From Microdochium bolleyi (lineage: Eukaryota > Ascomycota > Sordariomycetes > Xylariales > Microdochiaceae), in assembly GCA_001566295.1 (NCBI GenBank), contig KQ964247.1, positions 3,534,001 through 3,598,000 of the forward strand: DNA of 64,000 nt, read 5' to 3'. Position 1 is the first letter of the stretch. Every line of letters begins with the position of its first letter. The notes beneath the pieces are model-generated. The model worked only from the letters and a program-made list of their open reading frames with translations, was not told the origin of the DNA and did no database searches. Shown piece by piece: positions 46,727 through 57,387 of the stretch. Both the position numbers and the translations under genes were made by a program.

Positions 46727-48595
46727 ATGGCTGTTATTCCACTGAGCGACAGCTCTTCTCAGGATGGCCCCCGAGGGTCCGTTGAGAAGCAGCATGACCA
46801 TGTTCAGCACATCGAGGACGAGAGAGCGCAGGTATACATCACTGAAGACGGCGATGGCAAGCTGACCAGAGAGACTGTCCTTGCCTACATTGTAAGTGCA
46901 GGCATTTTTGCCAGCTGTCAGTTCGCCGAAACACATGCTAACACGAGATTTTCACGGCAGGCCATGTGCGGACAGATCAATGCATACATCATGAGCATGC
47001 TCATCCCGGCGACTACACTGCCTACAATCAACGCTGAACTCGGCCCCGACCCCAACTCGACTTGGATCACCCTGACCTGGACTTTGGGAGCATCCATCCT
47101 CGTCTCTATCGGTGGACGCCTGAGTGACATCTTTGGTCGGCGGTACTTCATGATGACCGGCGCCCTCATTTCGATTTGCGGGTGCCTCGTTGGCGCCAAC
47201 GGCCGCAGCATCAACCAGATGATCGTCTCGGGCGTTCTCTTCGGCATCGGAAGCGGCTTCCAGGAGCTCTGCTACGCCTGCGTGCAGGAGTGCGTGCCCA
47301 ATCGGTATCGTGTCATGGCCGTCGGTGGCCTCGATGTCTCGCTTGCCCTCGCCTTCTCTTCTCCCGTCGTCGCCTACGCCTTCATCGCATACCAGCCCAT
47401 CGGCTGGCGCGGCGCGTACTGGTACCTCTTCAGCTTTCACTGCTTCGCCTTCATCCTCTTGTTCCTCTTCTACAACCCTCCGGACTTTGAGATGAAGCAC
47501 CGCAGCGACGGCAAGACCAAGCTCCAGCTCCTAGCGCAGATGGATTGGGTCGGCGTCTTCCTCTTCACCGCCGGCGGCGTGCTCTTCCTTGTCGGCATCA
47601 ACTTTGGCGGCCGTACGTACCCGTGGATGAGCGCAGGGACCATCGTGCCCATCGTCCTCGGCGGCTGCTGCTTCATCGTCGTTGGTCTCTGGTGCACTTT
47701 CATGGACCTCAAGTACCCGTTGTTCCCGCCCAAGCTTTTCCGCCGCGTCCGCGAGTTTGACATGGTCATCGTGGTCTGCTTCGTCGGCGGGATGCTGTAC
47801 TACAGCATGAACGTGCTCTGGCCGCGGCAGTCCCAGGCCTTCTTCGTCCCGCAGAACGACATCATCATGAAGGGCGTCTACGCCATCATCTTCTCCTGTG
47901 GCACCTGGACGGCTGGCCTGATCACCGTCTTCATCTGCTCCCGCCTGCACCACGAAAAGTGGCAGCTCGTCGGCTTCACCGTCGTCCAGACCGCGCTCAT
48001 CGCGTCCATGGCGTCCGTCGGGTCCGGCGACAAGGCCCAGGCCATCGCCACCGTCGTCCTGGCCGCCACCACAATCACCCCGCCGCAGCTGCTCTCCTTC
48101 ACGATGCTGTCGTTCGGCCTCGAGAGTCAGGAGGACCTCGGCGTCGCGGTCGGCCTCGCCGGCACGTTCCGCCTCTTCGGCGGCGCCGTCGCCACAGCCA
48201 TCTACACGGCCATCTACACCAACAAGTCCAGCCAGGTCCTCCCCAGCCAGCTCACGGCCGCTATCAGCGCCTCCAACGTGCCCTACTCGGACTCCCTGCT
48301 CAGCGCGCTCGTCAAGGCCGCCGCGACAAACACCGCAGCCGCGTACAACGCGGTCCAGGGGATGACCCCGGAGCTCGCCGCCAACGCGATGAACGCGGTC
48401 CGCCAGAGCTACGTGCAAGGGTTCAGGCTCGTGTACCTCATCGCCATCGCCTTCGGCGCGCTCGCCGTGATGGCCGCCGCGTGCACCGTCAGCACGGACC
48501 GGAGCAAGAAGAACAACGACCGCGCGGTGGTCATGAAGAACGAGGTTGAGAACCGCGCTGGGGTGCAGCAGCGGGACGAGAAGGTCGCTATCTGA
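46727..48595 (+). CDS. MFS efflux transporter, TRI12/DHA14 type
   Basis: Model join(46727..46891,46961..48595), 599 residues. A plasma-membrane drug/proton antiporter-like protein with about 14 helices. Marks: MFS motif A GGRLSDIFGRRYF after helix 2, a long C-terminal set of helices, and the TRI12-like stretch QELCYACVQECVPNRYR with the central FEMKHRSDGKTKLQLLAQMD loop. The family exports fungal toxins, siderophores and drugs; substrate cannot be told here. A 69-bp intron (GTAAGT, GCTAAC, CGGCAG) lies inside the first helix; it is a multiple of three and has no stop, so an unspliced reading would give 622 residues with a 23-residue insertion. The spliced version restores the helix entry AYI-AMCGQINAYIMSM. 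Confidence 0.9.
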   Translation: MAVIPLSDSSSQDGPRGSVEKQHDHVQHIEDERAQVYITEDGDGKLTRETVLAYIVSAGIFASCQFAETHANTRFSRQAMCGQINAYIMSMLIPATTLPTINAELGPDPNSTWITLTWTLGASILVSIGGRLSDIFGRRYFMMTGALISICGCLVGANGRSINQMIVSGVLFGIGSGFQELCYACVQECVPNRYRVMAVGGLDVSLALAFSSPVVAYAFIAYQPIGWRGAYWYLFSFHCFAFILLFLFYNPPDFEMKHRSDGKTKLQLLAQMDWVGVFLFTAGGVLFLVGINFGGRTYPWMSAGTIVPIVLGGCCFIVVGLWCTFMDLKYPLFPPKLFRRVREFDMVIVVCFVGGMLYYSMNVLWPRQSQAFFVPQNDIIMKGVYAIIFSCGTWTAGLITVFICSRLHHEKWQLVGFTVVQTALIASMASVGSGDKAQAIATVVLAATTITPPQLLSFTMLSFGLESQEDLGVAVGLAGTFRLFGGAVATAIYTAIYTNKSSQVLPSQLTAAISASNVPYSDSLLSALVKAAATNTAAAYNAVQGMTPELAANAMNAVRQSYVQGFRLVYLIAIAFGALAVMAAACTVSTDRSKKNNDRAVVMKNEVENRAGVQQRDEKVAI

Positions 48596-49178
48596 ATTGT
48601 ATGTGAGATGAGGAGATATTGGGGCGGCAAGACGCAGCAGATCGCTTCGCTGAAGTTGGACGTATATCCCTAGGAAGCTATGAGAGGTGGTCTGCCAGTT
48701 GCAACGAGCGCTTCGATTTTTCGCCTACAGTCTTAGCCACAATGGAGGCCTACGAGAACATAACTATTGGTGAAAAGCTCATGTGTTGTCAATACGGAGT
48801 GACCGCGATGTTATGTTGCAAGCGTGACTAACCAGCTGCCCTCGTGCAAGCGCGCCACGGAAGATCTCTTTAACACCATAACAGGGGATCCCAGCCCGCG
48901 AGATATCGTGACTGCAGACATGGTCAACTGTGGAAAAGTCTTCCTAAAGTCAAGGAGTTGGACGGAGCGGAACGGCGTATATGGTCAAGACAGTCCTGGG
49001 CGTGTTTTATGCTAAGACTTTACACTTCTACAGTTTTGGAATCGTCTCTTCTCGAAGGGTTAGAAGCAGACATTGATTGTAGATGCGGAGAGTATATGCT
49101 GCCTTGTCGGGGTATATCAAGCCACAATCATGCCTTCTCAACGAATCTAAGCTGTCTTCACGAGGAAGCTACGTTCTT
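48596..49178. other. Intergenic, convergent 3' flanks
   Basis: 583 bp between the stops of the MFS gene (+) and the aldo-keto reductase gene (-). No gene or notable element seen. Confidence 0.5.
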
Positions 49179-50405
49179 CTACGAGTGTCCGGCAATAGCC
49201 TTGGGCTGGTACAGCTCCTCGAGATACTTCTCCTCTTCTTCGGAGAGCACTTTTCCCTTGGCCGAAATCGCCTCATCGATACGGGCAGTGCTCGAGAACC
49301 CAACAATAGGCGAAGAAACGCGCTTGTTGATCCACGCGAGGGCGACGTGCGTCATGCTCCAGCTGTCGTCGTCCTTCTTCTTCTTGTCCGCGAGCTCCTG
49401 CACGCGCCCGATAATCTGGACGTCGACCTCGGGCAGGTCCTGTCCTCCCCGTGACGCCTTCTCGCCCTCGCTGCGCTTCGTCGTGCCGAAGCTCGTGGCG
49501 GGGCGGGCGAGGTTGCCCCGGGCTAGCGGGGACCACGGGATCAGACCGACGCCTGTATCGTTGCAGAAGCGGTTCATCTCGCGCTCCTCCTCGCGGTAGA
49601 GCAGGCTGTAGTGGTTCTGCATCGAGACGAACTTTGTCCAGCCGTTCTTCTCAGCAACGAACTGCATACGGGCGAAGTTGACAGCCCTGTTCAAAGAGAG
49701 AGTGCGAGTTAGCCGGTACACTGCGAGTGTGGGAAGGACGGATCGAGAGCGAAGATCGGATGGGAACATACCACATGCTGGAGGCACCGATGTACCGAAC
49801 CTTGCCTTGCTCAACGAGGTCATGCAGGGCCTTCATTGTCTCCTCGATGGGCGTGTTATAGTCGAAGCGATGGATCTGGAGCAGGTCGATGTAAGGCGTG
49901 TCGAGTCTCTTCAGGGACGCCTCGACCTGGTTGAAGATGGAAGCTCTGGACAGGCCATGCTGGTTGACGTAGTCCTTGGAGGCTTCAAATTCGGCACGCT
50001 TCATGTAGTGGGCTACGTCTGGCTGCTCGCCGACACCCCAGTAGCACTTTGTCATAATGATGACCTTCTCCCGCGGGATGTTGTACTTCTTGAGAGCCTT
50101 GCCGACGATGACTTCGCTAGCACCGTTCGAGTACATGTTGGCAGTGTCCCAGCTGTTGATGCCGCGGTCGTATGCATGCTTGAGGAGAGGCAGGGCCTGT
50201 CGGGCAGCGAGTTAGTGTCTGGCCTACAACAACCTGGCACGGTACATACATCTTCCTCGTCGACAACCCATGGCATAGCCTTGGTGTCCCCAAAACTCAT
50301 GCAACCGAAAACAGGAACCGAAACCTTGAGACCACTGCTTCCTAGGCGGCGGTATTCAACCTTGGTGGAGTCAAGCGACTGCTGGAGGCCTTGTGGCAGT
50401 GACAT
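49179..50405 (-). CDS. Aldo-keto reductase
   Basis: Model complement(join(49179..49686,49772..50196,50250..50405)), 362 residues. NADPH-dependent (beta/alpha)8-barrel oxidoreductase of aldehydes and ketones, probably cytosolic. The catalytic tetrad is complete: Asp69 and Tyr74 (INSWDTANMYSNG), Lys102 (IIMTKCYWG) and His161 (LLQIHRFD). The C-terminal cofactor region shows SSPIVGFSSTARIDEAI. It resembles fungal aryl-alcohol/versiconal-reductase-like AKRs (YPL088W type). Introns of 53 and 85 bp; the first joins DEED-ALPLLKHA in phase 0, the second makes the Trp of SMWAVNFARM. Divergent from the F-box gene. Substrate not predictable. Confidence 0.93.
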
Positions 50406-51515
50406 TGTGGCGTGTTGATTATCTCTTGATGTTATGCAAGTTGGTGAATACGAAGAGGACGGAAGTTGTGGGAGGAAAGCAAGAATTTCGAAGCTCAGTG
50501 AAAAAAGAAGTGTCGAGGGTATCGAGGTACGTATGGTCCGGGCAGGCTGATACACGACTCTCCAACCCGGTGGCCAATGGTGAGTGGCACATTGTCCCCA
50601 ACTTTTCTCCAGTCCAGCCTGACGGAAGTTCACCTGGTGCTCGGAGAAGCAGGGGCCGGCCAAACCAAGAATGAGGGGTAGCGGTGCCGTTGACGGCCTG
50701 TAGGCCAACTACCCTGCCCAGCTTTGTCCTTATGGAGAAGGAGACAACAACCCGACGCCACTGAACGCTGTCGTGGGGGTTCAGCCGGCCTTAGCGGGTG
50801 TCAAACTTTATCTCCGCCGGTCCTCCAGGTTGTTGTTTGCCGCTGTCGAAATAGATACGTGAGGTGGTCGATGTACACGGTGATTCAACTTGCCGGGTGG
50901 GGCTTTCTCTCCGGCCGCTCTGGTGGTGCCTGTGGCTTCTTTAATATACCCTTGGGGATCTATCCTGATCTCAGTGCCTGGTCACCTTTGACAAGCAACA
51001 CCCGAGCGTTCAATTTTGAGTCAGTAGGTCCTTCTACAGAAGAACCTGGGTCTTGTCAGAAACTGGTGGCTACACGAATATGCGTTGCTGCAACTGGAAC
51101 CGCGGTCCTGTGCAGCAGGCAAGAGGGGCAATGCCACCAGGCGTCGTCTTTTTTCGAAGGATTTTCGCAGGGATGCTTTGGTCATTATCTTTGGCGAGGA
51201 CACACAAAGGACGACTGGCGATGATCTGGGGGCGGATGTCAGGTGGAAGCTCCAGAGCTGAGGGAACATCCTGTTGTGAACCCTTGGGAAAGTAAAGCAT
51301 GTACCTTGAGGTAAGGACGTAGGCACCTATGACGTGCACAGCGGCATGCACCCTACTGCGGTGCACCCTGGCATTGAGCTCGACGCCTGAGGCAGGTACA
51401 TGCCCAGGCAACCACAACCATTCCTCGAACTAAGGGTCCAGGACACAACAGTTCGGCAGTGTAACAGCCATCGACCATTACCGTCCCGCGTCAACGTTGC
51501 ACTAGCTTCACCGTC
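50406..51515. other. Intergenic, divergent promoters
   Basis: 1.1 kb between the aldo-keto reductase (-) and F-box protein (+) starts. Contains no supportable gene; presumably both promoters. Confidence 0.5.
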
Positions 51516-53319
51516 ATGGATCTACTCTCCCTCCCCCCTGAAGTGCTCTTGCAGGTATTCGATGTCTTGCGAACAGATGGCGACATCGACTCCCTACGAG
51601 CCTCGCTGCTCGTCTGCCGGACGATGCAAGGTGTCGCCGAGCGCGCTCTCTACCACACAATCGCATTCAGGAAGCGGTCCTCAATGCAGGTGCTGGCCAG
51701 AGCGCTTGAAGCAGACCCGCGCCGGCTGAGATACATCCAGGACCTCGAACTGCAGTGGTCAACTCTCAACTACGAGCATGGAGGGATCCAGCCCCCGGAT
51801 ATCGCAGCTATGCTGAATCTGCGGCGCCTGCTTTCGGAAAGCCCAGAATGTCAGCCTTGGGCCCTGAAAAACGGCGGGTGGAAGCCTGACATGCAAAACT
51901 GTCTCAACGCTTTCCAGGAGGCCTCACTACGGAGCACGATCACGGGTCCCAGACCACTTGAACATCTCCTCTCACGTAGGTGTCCATGACACCGGTCCAG
52001 GCTGTTGGGCTTCTGCTAAAAGATTCCCAGTGACATTACATTGGTCCGGTGATGGCGAACGCTTTTGGTCTGTCACGCCCAGCTGTCCCATCTTCCTCCA
52101 CCCTACATTGCGAGAAATCAAGCTCTCATGCGTATCCATTGTCGGCCCCGAGGGTGACGATGACACAGAATGGGGTGCTGGCCTGGATGAGTTCTGTCAC
52201 AAGACAGCACTCGAGAGTCTGCATTTTGAGGAAAGCCTCGTCTCCCCGCGCGCTCTGGAGAGGATCCTGTCCCTACCGAAATCGCTCAAGCGTTTCATGT
52301 TCCAGGAAGTCTCTCACCACCGGCCTGGCGTCGCCCGCTTCATCTACGAGCTGATTGGGTTCGATAACAATACACTGAATGCGGCATTGGTGCAACAGGC
52401 CAATAGTCTCGAGCATCTTGCTCTCGAAAGCTCCAAGTATTTGAGAGCATCTCAATCGTCACCTGCTGACATTGTGCTGTCTTTGGGTGACTTCAGAAAT
52501 CTGAAGAGCCTCGAGCTTGGATACCACCTGTTACGACGCAACGAGCCATGGATGCTCATGTATCCTCTACCTCCATATCTGGAGAGGTTCCGAGTGACAG
52601 AGTTCCGTCCCGAGAAGGCTGCGGCAGTCCGCAAGTCCCTAATCTCCATGCTCCGGGTGGACGAGCTGATCAAGAACGCCCACGCGCGAAACCACCTCTT
52701 TCATCTAGATATATGGCTGCCGAGCATACACTTCAGATCTAGCTTGGAACTGGACGCCAACTTTACGCGACTGGAGCCCATCATCAATGCACTTGATGGC
52801 AAAATGCTTCGCGGACCAGCGTGGGAAGGCGTTCTTCCATTGTCATCAGGAATACCCGATTCTGCTCTGGAAGAGGGGATCGCTGCTCCCCAACCCTGGC
52901 CTCGAGTAAGCATCGTATCGGTCAAGAAGATGGGCGATTATATCCCGCCCTATCTACATGGGGAGAGGAGGCCAGAGTACGCACCACTCTTTGACACGCA
53001 TGATGGTTTCTTGACTGAGGAGTTGTTCAACACCATTCAAGGAGAAATCCAGAGAGGAATGGGAGGGGAGGCCGAAGAATGGGAGGTCATAGAGGGAGTG
53101 GGGGAAGAGGAAGATGACAGCGAGGAAGGAGACAGCAGTGCCGAGGAGGAAGATGAGGAGGAGAACGATGAGAATGACGATGCAGGTGGAGATGACGAGA
53201 GCGAAGTTGAGGGAGATGAGAATAACGAGGATGAAGAGTCTGAGGGGGCCTCTCAGACAACGATACCAGCTCCGAAGCTCCTGACTTCGCCTCCCCCGCC
53301 TCCTCCTCCTCTGACCTAG
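51516..53319 (+). CDS. F-box-like protein with LRR-like region and acidic tail
   Basis: Model join(51516..51975,52031..53319), 582 residues. The N-terminal 40 residues look like a fungal F-box (MDLLSLPPEVLLQVFDVLRT, SLLVCRTMQGVAERALYHTI). The middle has irregular leucine-rich stretches (LESLHFEESLVSPRALERIL, NLKSLELGYHLL). The C-terminus (about 485-560) is almost entirely Asp/Glu with a few Ser/Gly/Asn, followed by a Pro-rich end (PPPPPPPL). The 55-bp intron (GTAGGT, CTGCTAAAA, TCCCAG) makes SLTLHW in frame. As an F-box protein it would be a substrate receptor of an SCF ligase and may bind the SKP1 encoded at 33929; the substrate is unknown. The F-box call rests on pattern, not alignment. Confidence 0.78.
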
Positions 53320-53693
53320 TCTCAAGGCCAACCTTCGACTCGAGTAAGAGCATCGGCTACATAGACTTATGCTTAATAGCGTTCGAGCGGATATTCATGT
53401 TGACCACAATCCCCCATGCTTTCAAGCCTTTGCTGCAATTTTGCATGATTGCATCCTGCTAAATTGATGAGACTGACGACAGGTCGCGGCATATGTGTTG
53501 CTCTGACAGAAAGTCTGCACTATCCGGACACGATGACCTTGAAGTTGCAGGCCCATCGATCATATAGGCTTCACTGGTGTTAACCACGAAGTGCCTCAGT
53601 GTGGTCCTGCAAAAAACAAAAACAAAAAAAAAACATCGTTCCGATCGGAGCAAGCCAAGGGAGTGGTGGAATGATCCACACCAAAAGAAACGC
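53320..53693. other. Intergenic
   Basis: Between the F-box gene and the tRNA gene. A-rich on the plus strand around 53610-53635 (T-rich on the tRNA strand). No gene seen. Confidence 0.5.
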
Positions 53694-53697
53694 AAAA
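53694..53697 (-). terminator. RNA polymerase III terminator (TTTT)
   Basis: First T4 run on the minus strand, 11 nt beyond the 3' end of the tRNA gene. Confidence 0.7.
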
Positions 53698-53708
53698 CAT
53701 TTGCGCAA

Positions 53709-53822
53709 CGATCTCGCTGGGGATCGAACCCAGAATCTTCAGAGTGTTCAGCTAACCCGAGGGTTTGCCGTGTGGATTACGGTGTACCGAAATCTGACGC
53801 CTTGCCATTAGGCCACAAGACC
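53709..53822 (-). tRNA. tRNA-Arg (anticodon TCG) with a 42-nt intron
   Basis: Cloverleaf by eye: acceptor GGTCTTG pairs with CGAGATC (two G-U), D-arm GCCT-AATGGCA-AGGC, anticodon stem TCAGA/TCTGA, T-arm CTGGG-TTCGATC-CCCAG, discriminator G. The anticodon loop reads TTTCGGC, giving anticodon TCG (at 53788-53790) that decodes CGA. The exon halves are 53787-53822 and 53709-53744; the intron 53745-53786 lies after position 37, the normal place for eukaryotic nuclear tRNA introns. Both internal Pol III promoter boxes are present (A box in the D-arm, B box GGTTCGATCC). Mature length without CCA is 72 nt. Confidence 0.85.
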
Positions 53823-54434
53823 AGTTGTGAATTCAAGTGGTCTTATCGTTAACTATATCACAATATTGCAGAGACCTGCCAATGGTCTTGCTTGGTGCAA
53901 TTTGGCGAACAGTAGCACTGAAGCTGCGACAAAGGTACTCTGGGATTGTCTTCAGCTGCTCGAAAATCAGAGAGTTGCACATCTCGGGGGTATTTCATGT
54001 CTACGACGGAAGTCCAAGTCCGTTATCTTTGAGCTCGGTCAATGAATTGGGGCTGGGTGAGAAGCCGAGTCAGTCGATTCGCCCCGATTGTTGGAGAGGT
54101 CGGACCCTGCATGGCAACCGCTCGAGTCGACCTCCACCACACACCATCGGTCTCTTGAGCTCGGCAGTACTGCCGCCATCGGAGCCGCCCGCAATTCATT
54201 AGTCGTAAAAGACGTGTGCTGCGCCCTGTCATTCCGGCACGCAGACGAGACAATCTGTTCGCGAACCAGAGTCGTCATCTTCAACAGCTGAAGCACCGGC
54301 AGGGTCGCGCAAACAGCGGCGGCGCAAGGTGCTGCGGCTCGGAGACGATCCAGCAGAGCGGGGCTGTCGTGAAGCTCTCCGGATATCTTTCGGGATCTGG
54401 AACCTACGCATGCCGCACGGCTGGCACATCTGCC
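53823..54434. other. Intergenic, promoter of Zn2Cys6 gene
   Basis: 612 bp between the tRNA and the transcription factor. The frame of the factor's first exon stays open upstream to about 54216 but has no ATG before 54435. No separate gene seen. Confidence 0.5.
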
Positions 54435-57387
54435 ATGCCTCCCGACTTCGAAGAAGAGGCCCCTGAAGGCCCGGCAGTCGAGCACGTACCTGTCGAGGAC
54501 CTGACGCCTGACGAGGCGAGCCACATCCTCCACTCGCACCGCAAGGTTCGCTATGGTGAGTCGTGTTCCGGTTCATCATCAGATCCTGCTCAGCTGGTAT
54601 CTGTATGTACTAAATGCACCATCGCTGACTTGTGACAAACAGGCACCGCCTGCTGGCCTTGCAGGCAGCGCAAGGTAAAGTGCGACAATAAGCAGCCATG
54701 CGACAATTGCGTCAAGCGCGACCATCCACAGCTCTGTTCGTATAAGCCCAACCGGCCTGGTGCCGCGCGTGCCAGCTTCTCTGCCGGCGCTGGTGTTGTA
54801 CTTCAGCAGACAAAGAAGCGTGCTCTGTCGCCAGATGAGCATCACCAATCGCAACAGCAGCCGCAGCAGATCAGCAGGAGGAGCAGCGGCGGAGAGGGAG
54901 GCGAGGGATGGCCCAAGGCAGCCGAAGAAGAGCCAGAGACGGCCGAGATATCTCGCTACGTAGGCCAGAACAGCATCGCAGCGCTGCTCCGGGACCAGCC
55001 CTCACCCATGGAGACCAAGGAAGGGTTCGACATCCGGCGAGACATGCGCCCAATCCTGGGTCTTGACAACAGCGCTGCGTTTCCCCTGATGTCAACCAAG
55101 CATCTCGACCGCATGACCCAGGATATCATCGCTCAGTTACCCTCGGATCGGGAGGTCATGAAGTATGCAATGTCCCTCATCATAGGGAAGGCCCGGCGCT
55201 GACAAGTGTGATCAGACTCTTCAGAGCTTACAAGGAAGTCACCCACCCATTCTGGGGATTTGTGATCGACATCGACGACCTCGAATCACGGATGATGGTC
55301 TACCTCGAAGAGCGCACCCGGAGCACGACAGGCGGGCAAAAAGCTTCAAGACCAGTGTCGGCGTCATGGCTCGCGATCTTGTTCGCTGTACTGGCCGTTG
55401 GGTCGCAGTATCATGACTCCCCTTATCACGTCAGGACGCGCGACTCGCAGCGATATATGCAGGTCTCGTACCACTTCTTGCAGCTAGGGAATTTCCTTCT
55501 TCGGTAGGTCAAGACCTTGTTTGAGCTCTCATCCTGCTTCTCTGACACATACTGATTCCTGGTGGTGGCTGCAGGCCGAACCTCGATGCGATCCAAGCTC
55601 TCCTATTAGTGAGCTTTGTCCTTCTCAACGACATGAAGGCGGAAGGGTCATGGGCTTTGATAGGCATGACCTGCCGCCTCGCACAGTCTTTGGGCTTGCA
55701 CCGCACCCCTCCGTCCGACAACGAGTCGCCCGAGGCCGCCACGAAAAACTTTGCACGGCGGAAGCTATGGTGAGCTGATTATCAGAAAGAACATTGGTCA
55801 GCGGTGTATACTGACAACCAGCTAGGTGGACATGCCAATGGCACGACACTCTCACATCACTGTCCTTTGACAGGTAAGTCGCTCATCTTTATTGTCTACA
55901 GAAACAAAAGCTGACCTATGCAAGACCAAACATGACAAATATCCAGTGCTGCCCCATCCCACTACAGCCCAGCTCATCGCCGGACAACCTCTCCTATCTC
56001 GAAGCCATGTACCACCTCTGCGAGATCATCTCCAAACAGCTGAATCCGGACGCCATAACCAGTTCGACCGCCGAGTCCATACAGAGCACCTGTGAAGCTG
56101 TCGAATCACTCAGGGCCCGCACACACCCGCAGCTCCGCAGCAAGGAAACATGTAAGACTGTCGTCGACCGCCTCCAATTCTTTGCACTGCGCCTACACAC
56201 ATCGTTCGTCATCTCTGTCTGCTGCCGTCCGGCCCTGAGGCAGGGTAACGATACCAAGCTCAACGAGGAGGACAAGAAGATCCTCTTCGCGAAGTGCAAA
56301 GTCAACCTCGCTGAGACCGTGCGCATGTTCCTCGCCATGCACCGCTTATCGAACATCCCTACGCGCAGCTGGGCTTTCACCTACCACGGGCTTTCTTCAG
56401 CAGTGTTACTTGGAATCATCTCGGGTGCAGAGAAGCGGCAGGACCCGGAGATCCGCGGTCTGCAAGGCGACCTCATAGCGGCGCTGTCTGCCGCCGCGGC
56501 TAAGGACTCGACAAGCCCCGCGTCAGAACACAACGTGGTCCGCAGCGCGCTTGAGATAGAGCTCAGCGGCCCGTTGTCGAGAGCTCTCCATGCCCTGAAG
56601 AACATATACGACTATGGTACGCTGCACGGTGCCTCGGCAGCACTGAAGAGTGAGGTTGCCTCCAGGGCGAGAACCCCTGTGGCAGGCCATCCTCCGGCCT
56701 CGGCTGCCGCGGTAGTGTCTGCACAGAATTCGACTATGTACTCACAGCAACACCAACCGCATGGAGTATATCAACAACATCAACAGCAGCAGCTCCAGCA
56801 GCAGAATTCCCACCACTCCCCCGTTCTCGGCAGGTCTAATTCGAACTTTGTTGATCGCCACCAAGATGCGGCGCTGGCTATGGCGGAGCTGCAGAACGGG
56901 AGCACTTTCTCAGAGTACTCTGGGTAAGCAAAATGGCATTTGCGCCCAACAACGGTCTTTGGCTAACCCGCGCGTTTCTCGTTTTCTTTCTGGCAGGTCA
57001 TACTCAGGTGCACTAGATCACCAGACAAGCTCGACAGACTTCAACGGGATGGATGCTAGCGCATTGGCGCCGATGGAGCTTTACGACTCTATCTTCTGGG
57101 GTACGTTCTCATTCTTCCGCGACTCTTGCCACCATATGTACCCTTGTGATACTTCGAATTGGGGAAAGACTCATATCGAGCCCCCTTGCACGAACGTCAC
57201 GGATTCCGAAACCCTCTGCTGACTTCTTGCTTTTTTCCATTGCGACGTAGAATCCCCAGATCCGTTTTACACCGGCGTGGACATGAGTTTCGACTTTTCC
57301 TCGCCTGCCCAGCAGCAGGGCTCAACGGGACAACCTTCGGGCCAGCCGTCGTCTTCAAGCAACCACCACCAACCATTTTACTTCTGA
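54435..57387 (+). CDS. Zn2Cys6 fungal transcription factor
   Basis: Model join(54435..54555,54643..55162,55216..55503,55575..55769,55826..55873,55925..56923,56997..57100,57251..57387), 803 residues. DNA-binding Zn2Cys6 cluster at residues 44-72, spacing C-x2-C-x6-C-x5-C-x2-C-x8-C (GTACWPCRQRKVKCD), followed by a Gln/Ser-rich linker. The fungal_trans/middle-homology region (about 215-560) reads FWGFVIDIDDLESRMMVYL, LLLVSFVLLNDMKAEGSWAL, GMTCRLAQSLGLH and RRKLWWTCQWHDTL. The C-terminus has poly-Gln (near 56775-56810) and an aromatic/acidic end (DPFYTGVDMSFDFSSP), a plausible activation region. All seven junctions keep frame; exon 5 is only 48 nt. Regulon unknown. Nearest neighbours are the F-box and AKR genes, so a local metabolic target is possible but unproved. 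Confidence 0.92.

Noticed and set aside
47531..48418. 295-codon minus-strand frame opposite the MFS gene
   Set aside because: Antisense shadow; no motif, and the sense strand has continuous transmembrane coding.
53709..53822. Reading the tRNA as Glu (TTC)
   Set aside because: The universally conserved U33 position places the anticodon as TCG; a TTC reading would shift the loop and break the stem.
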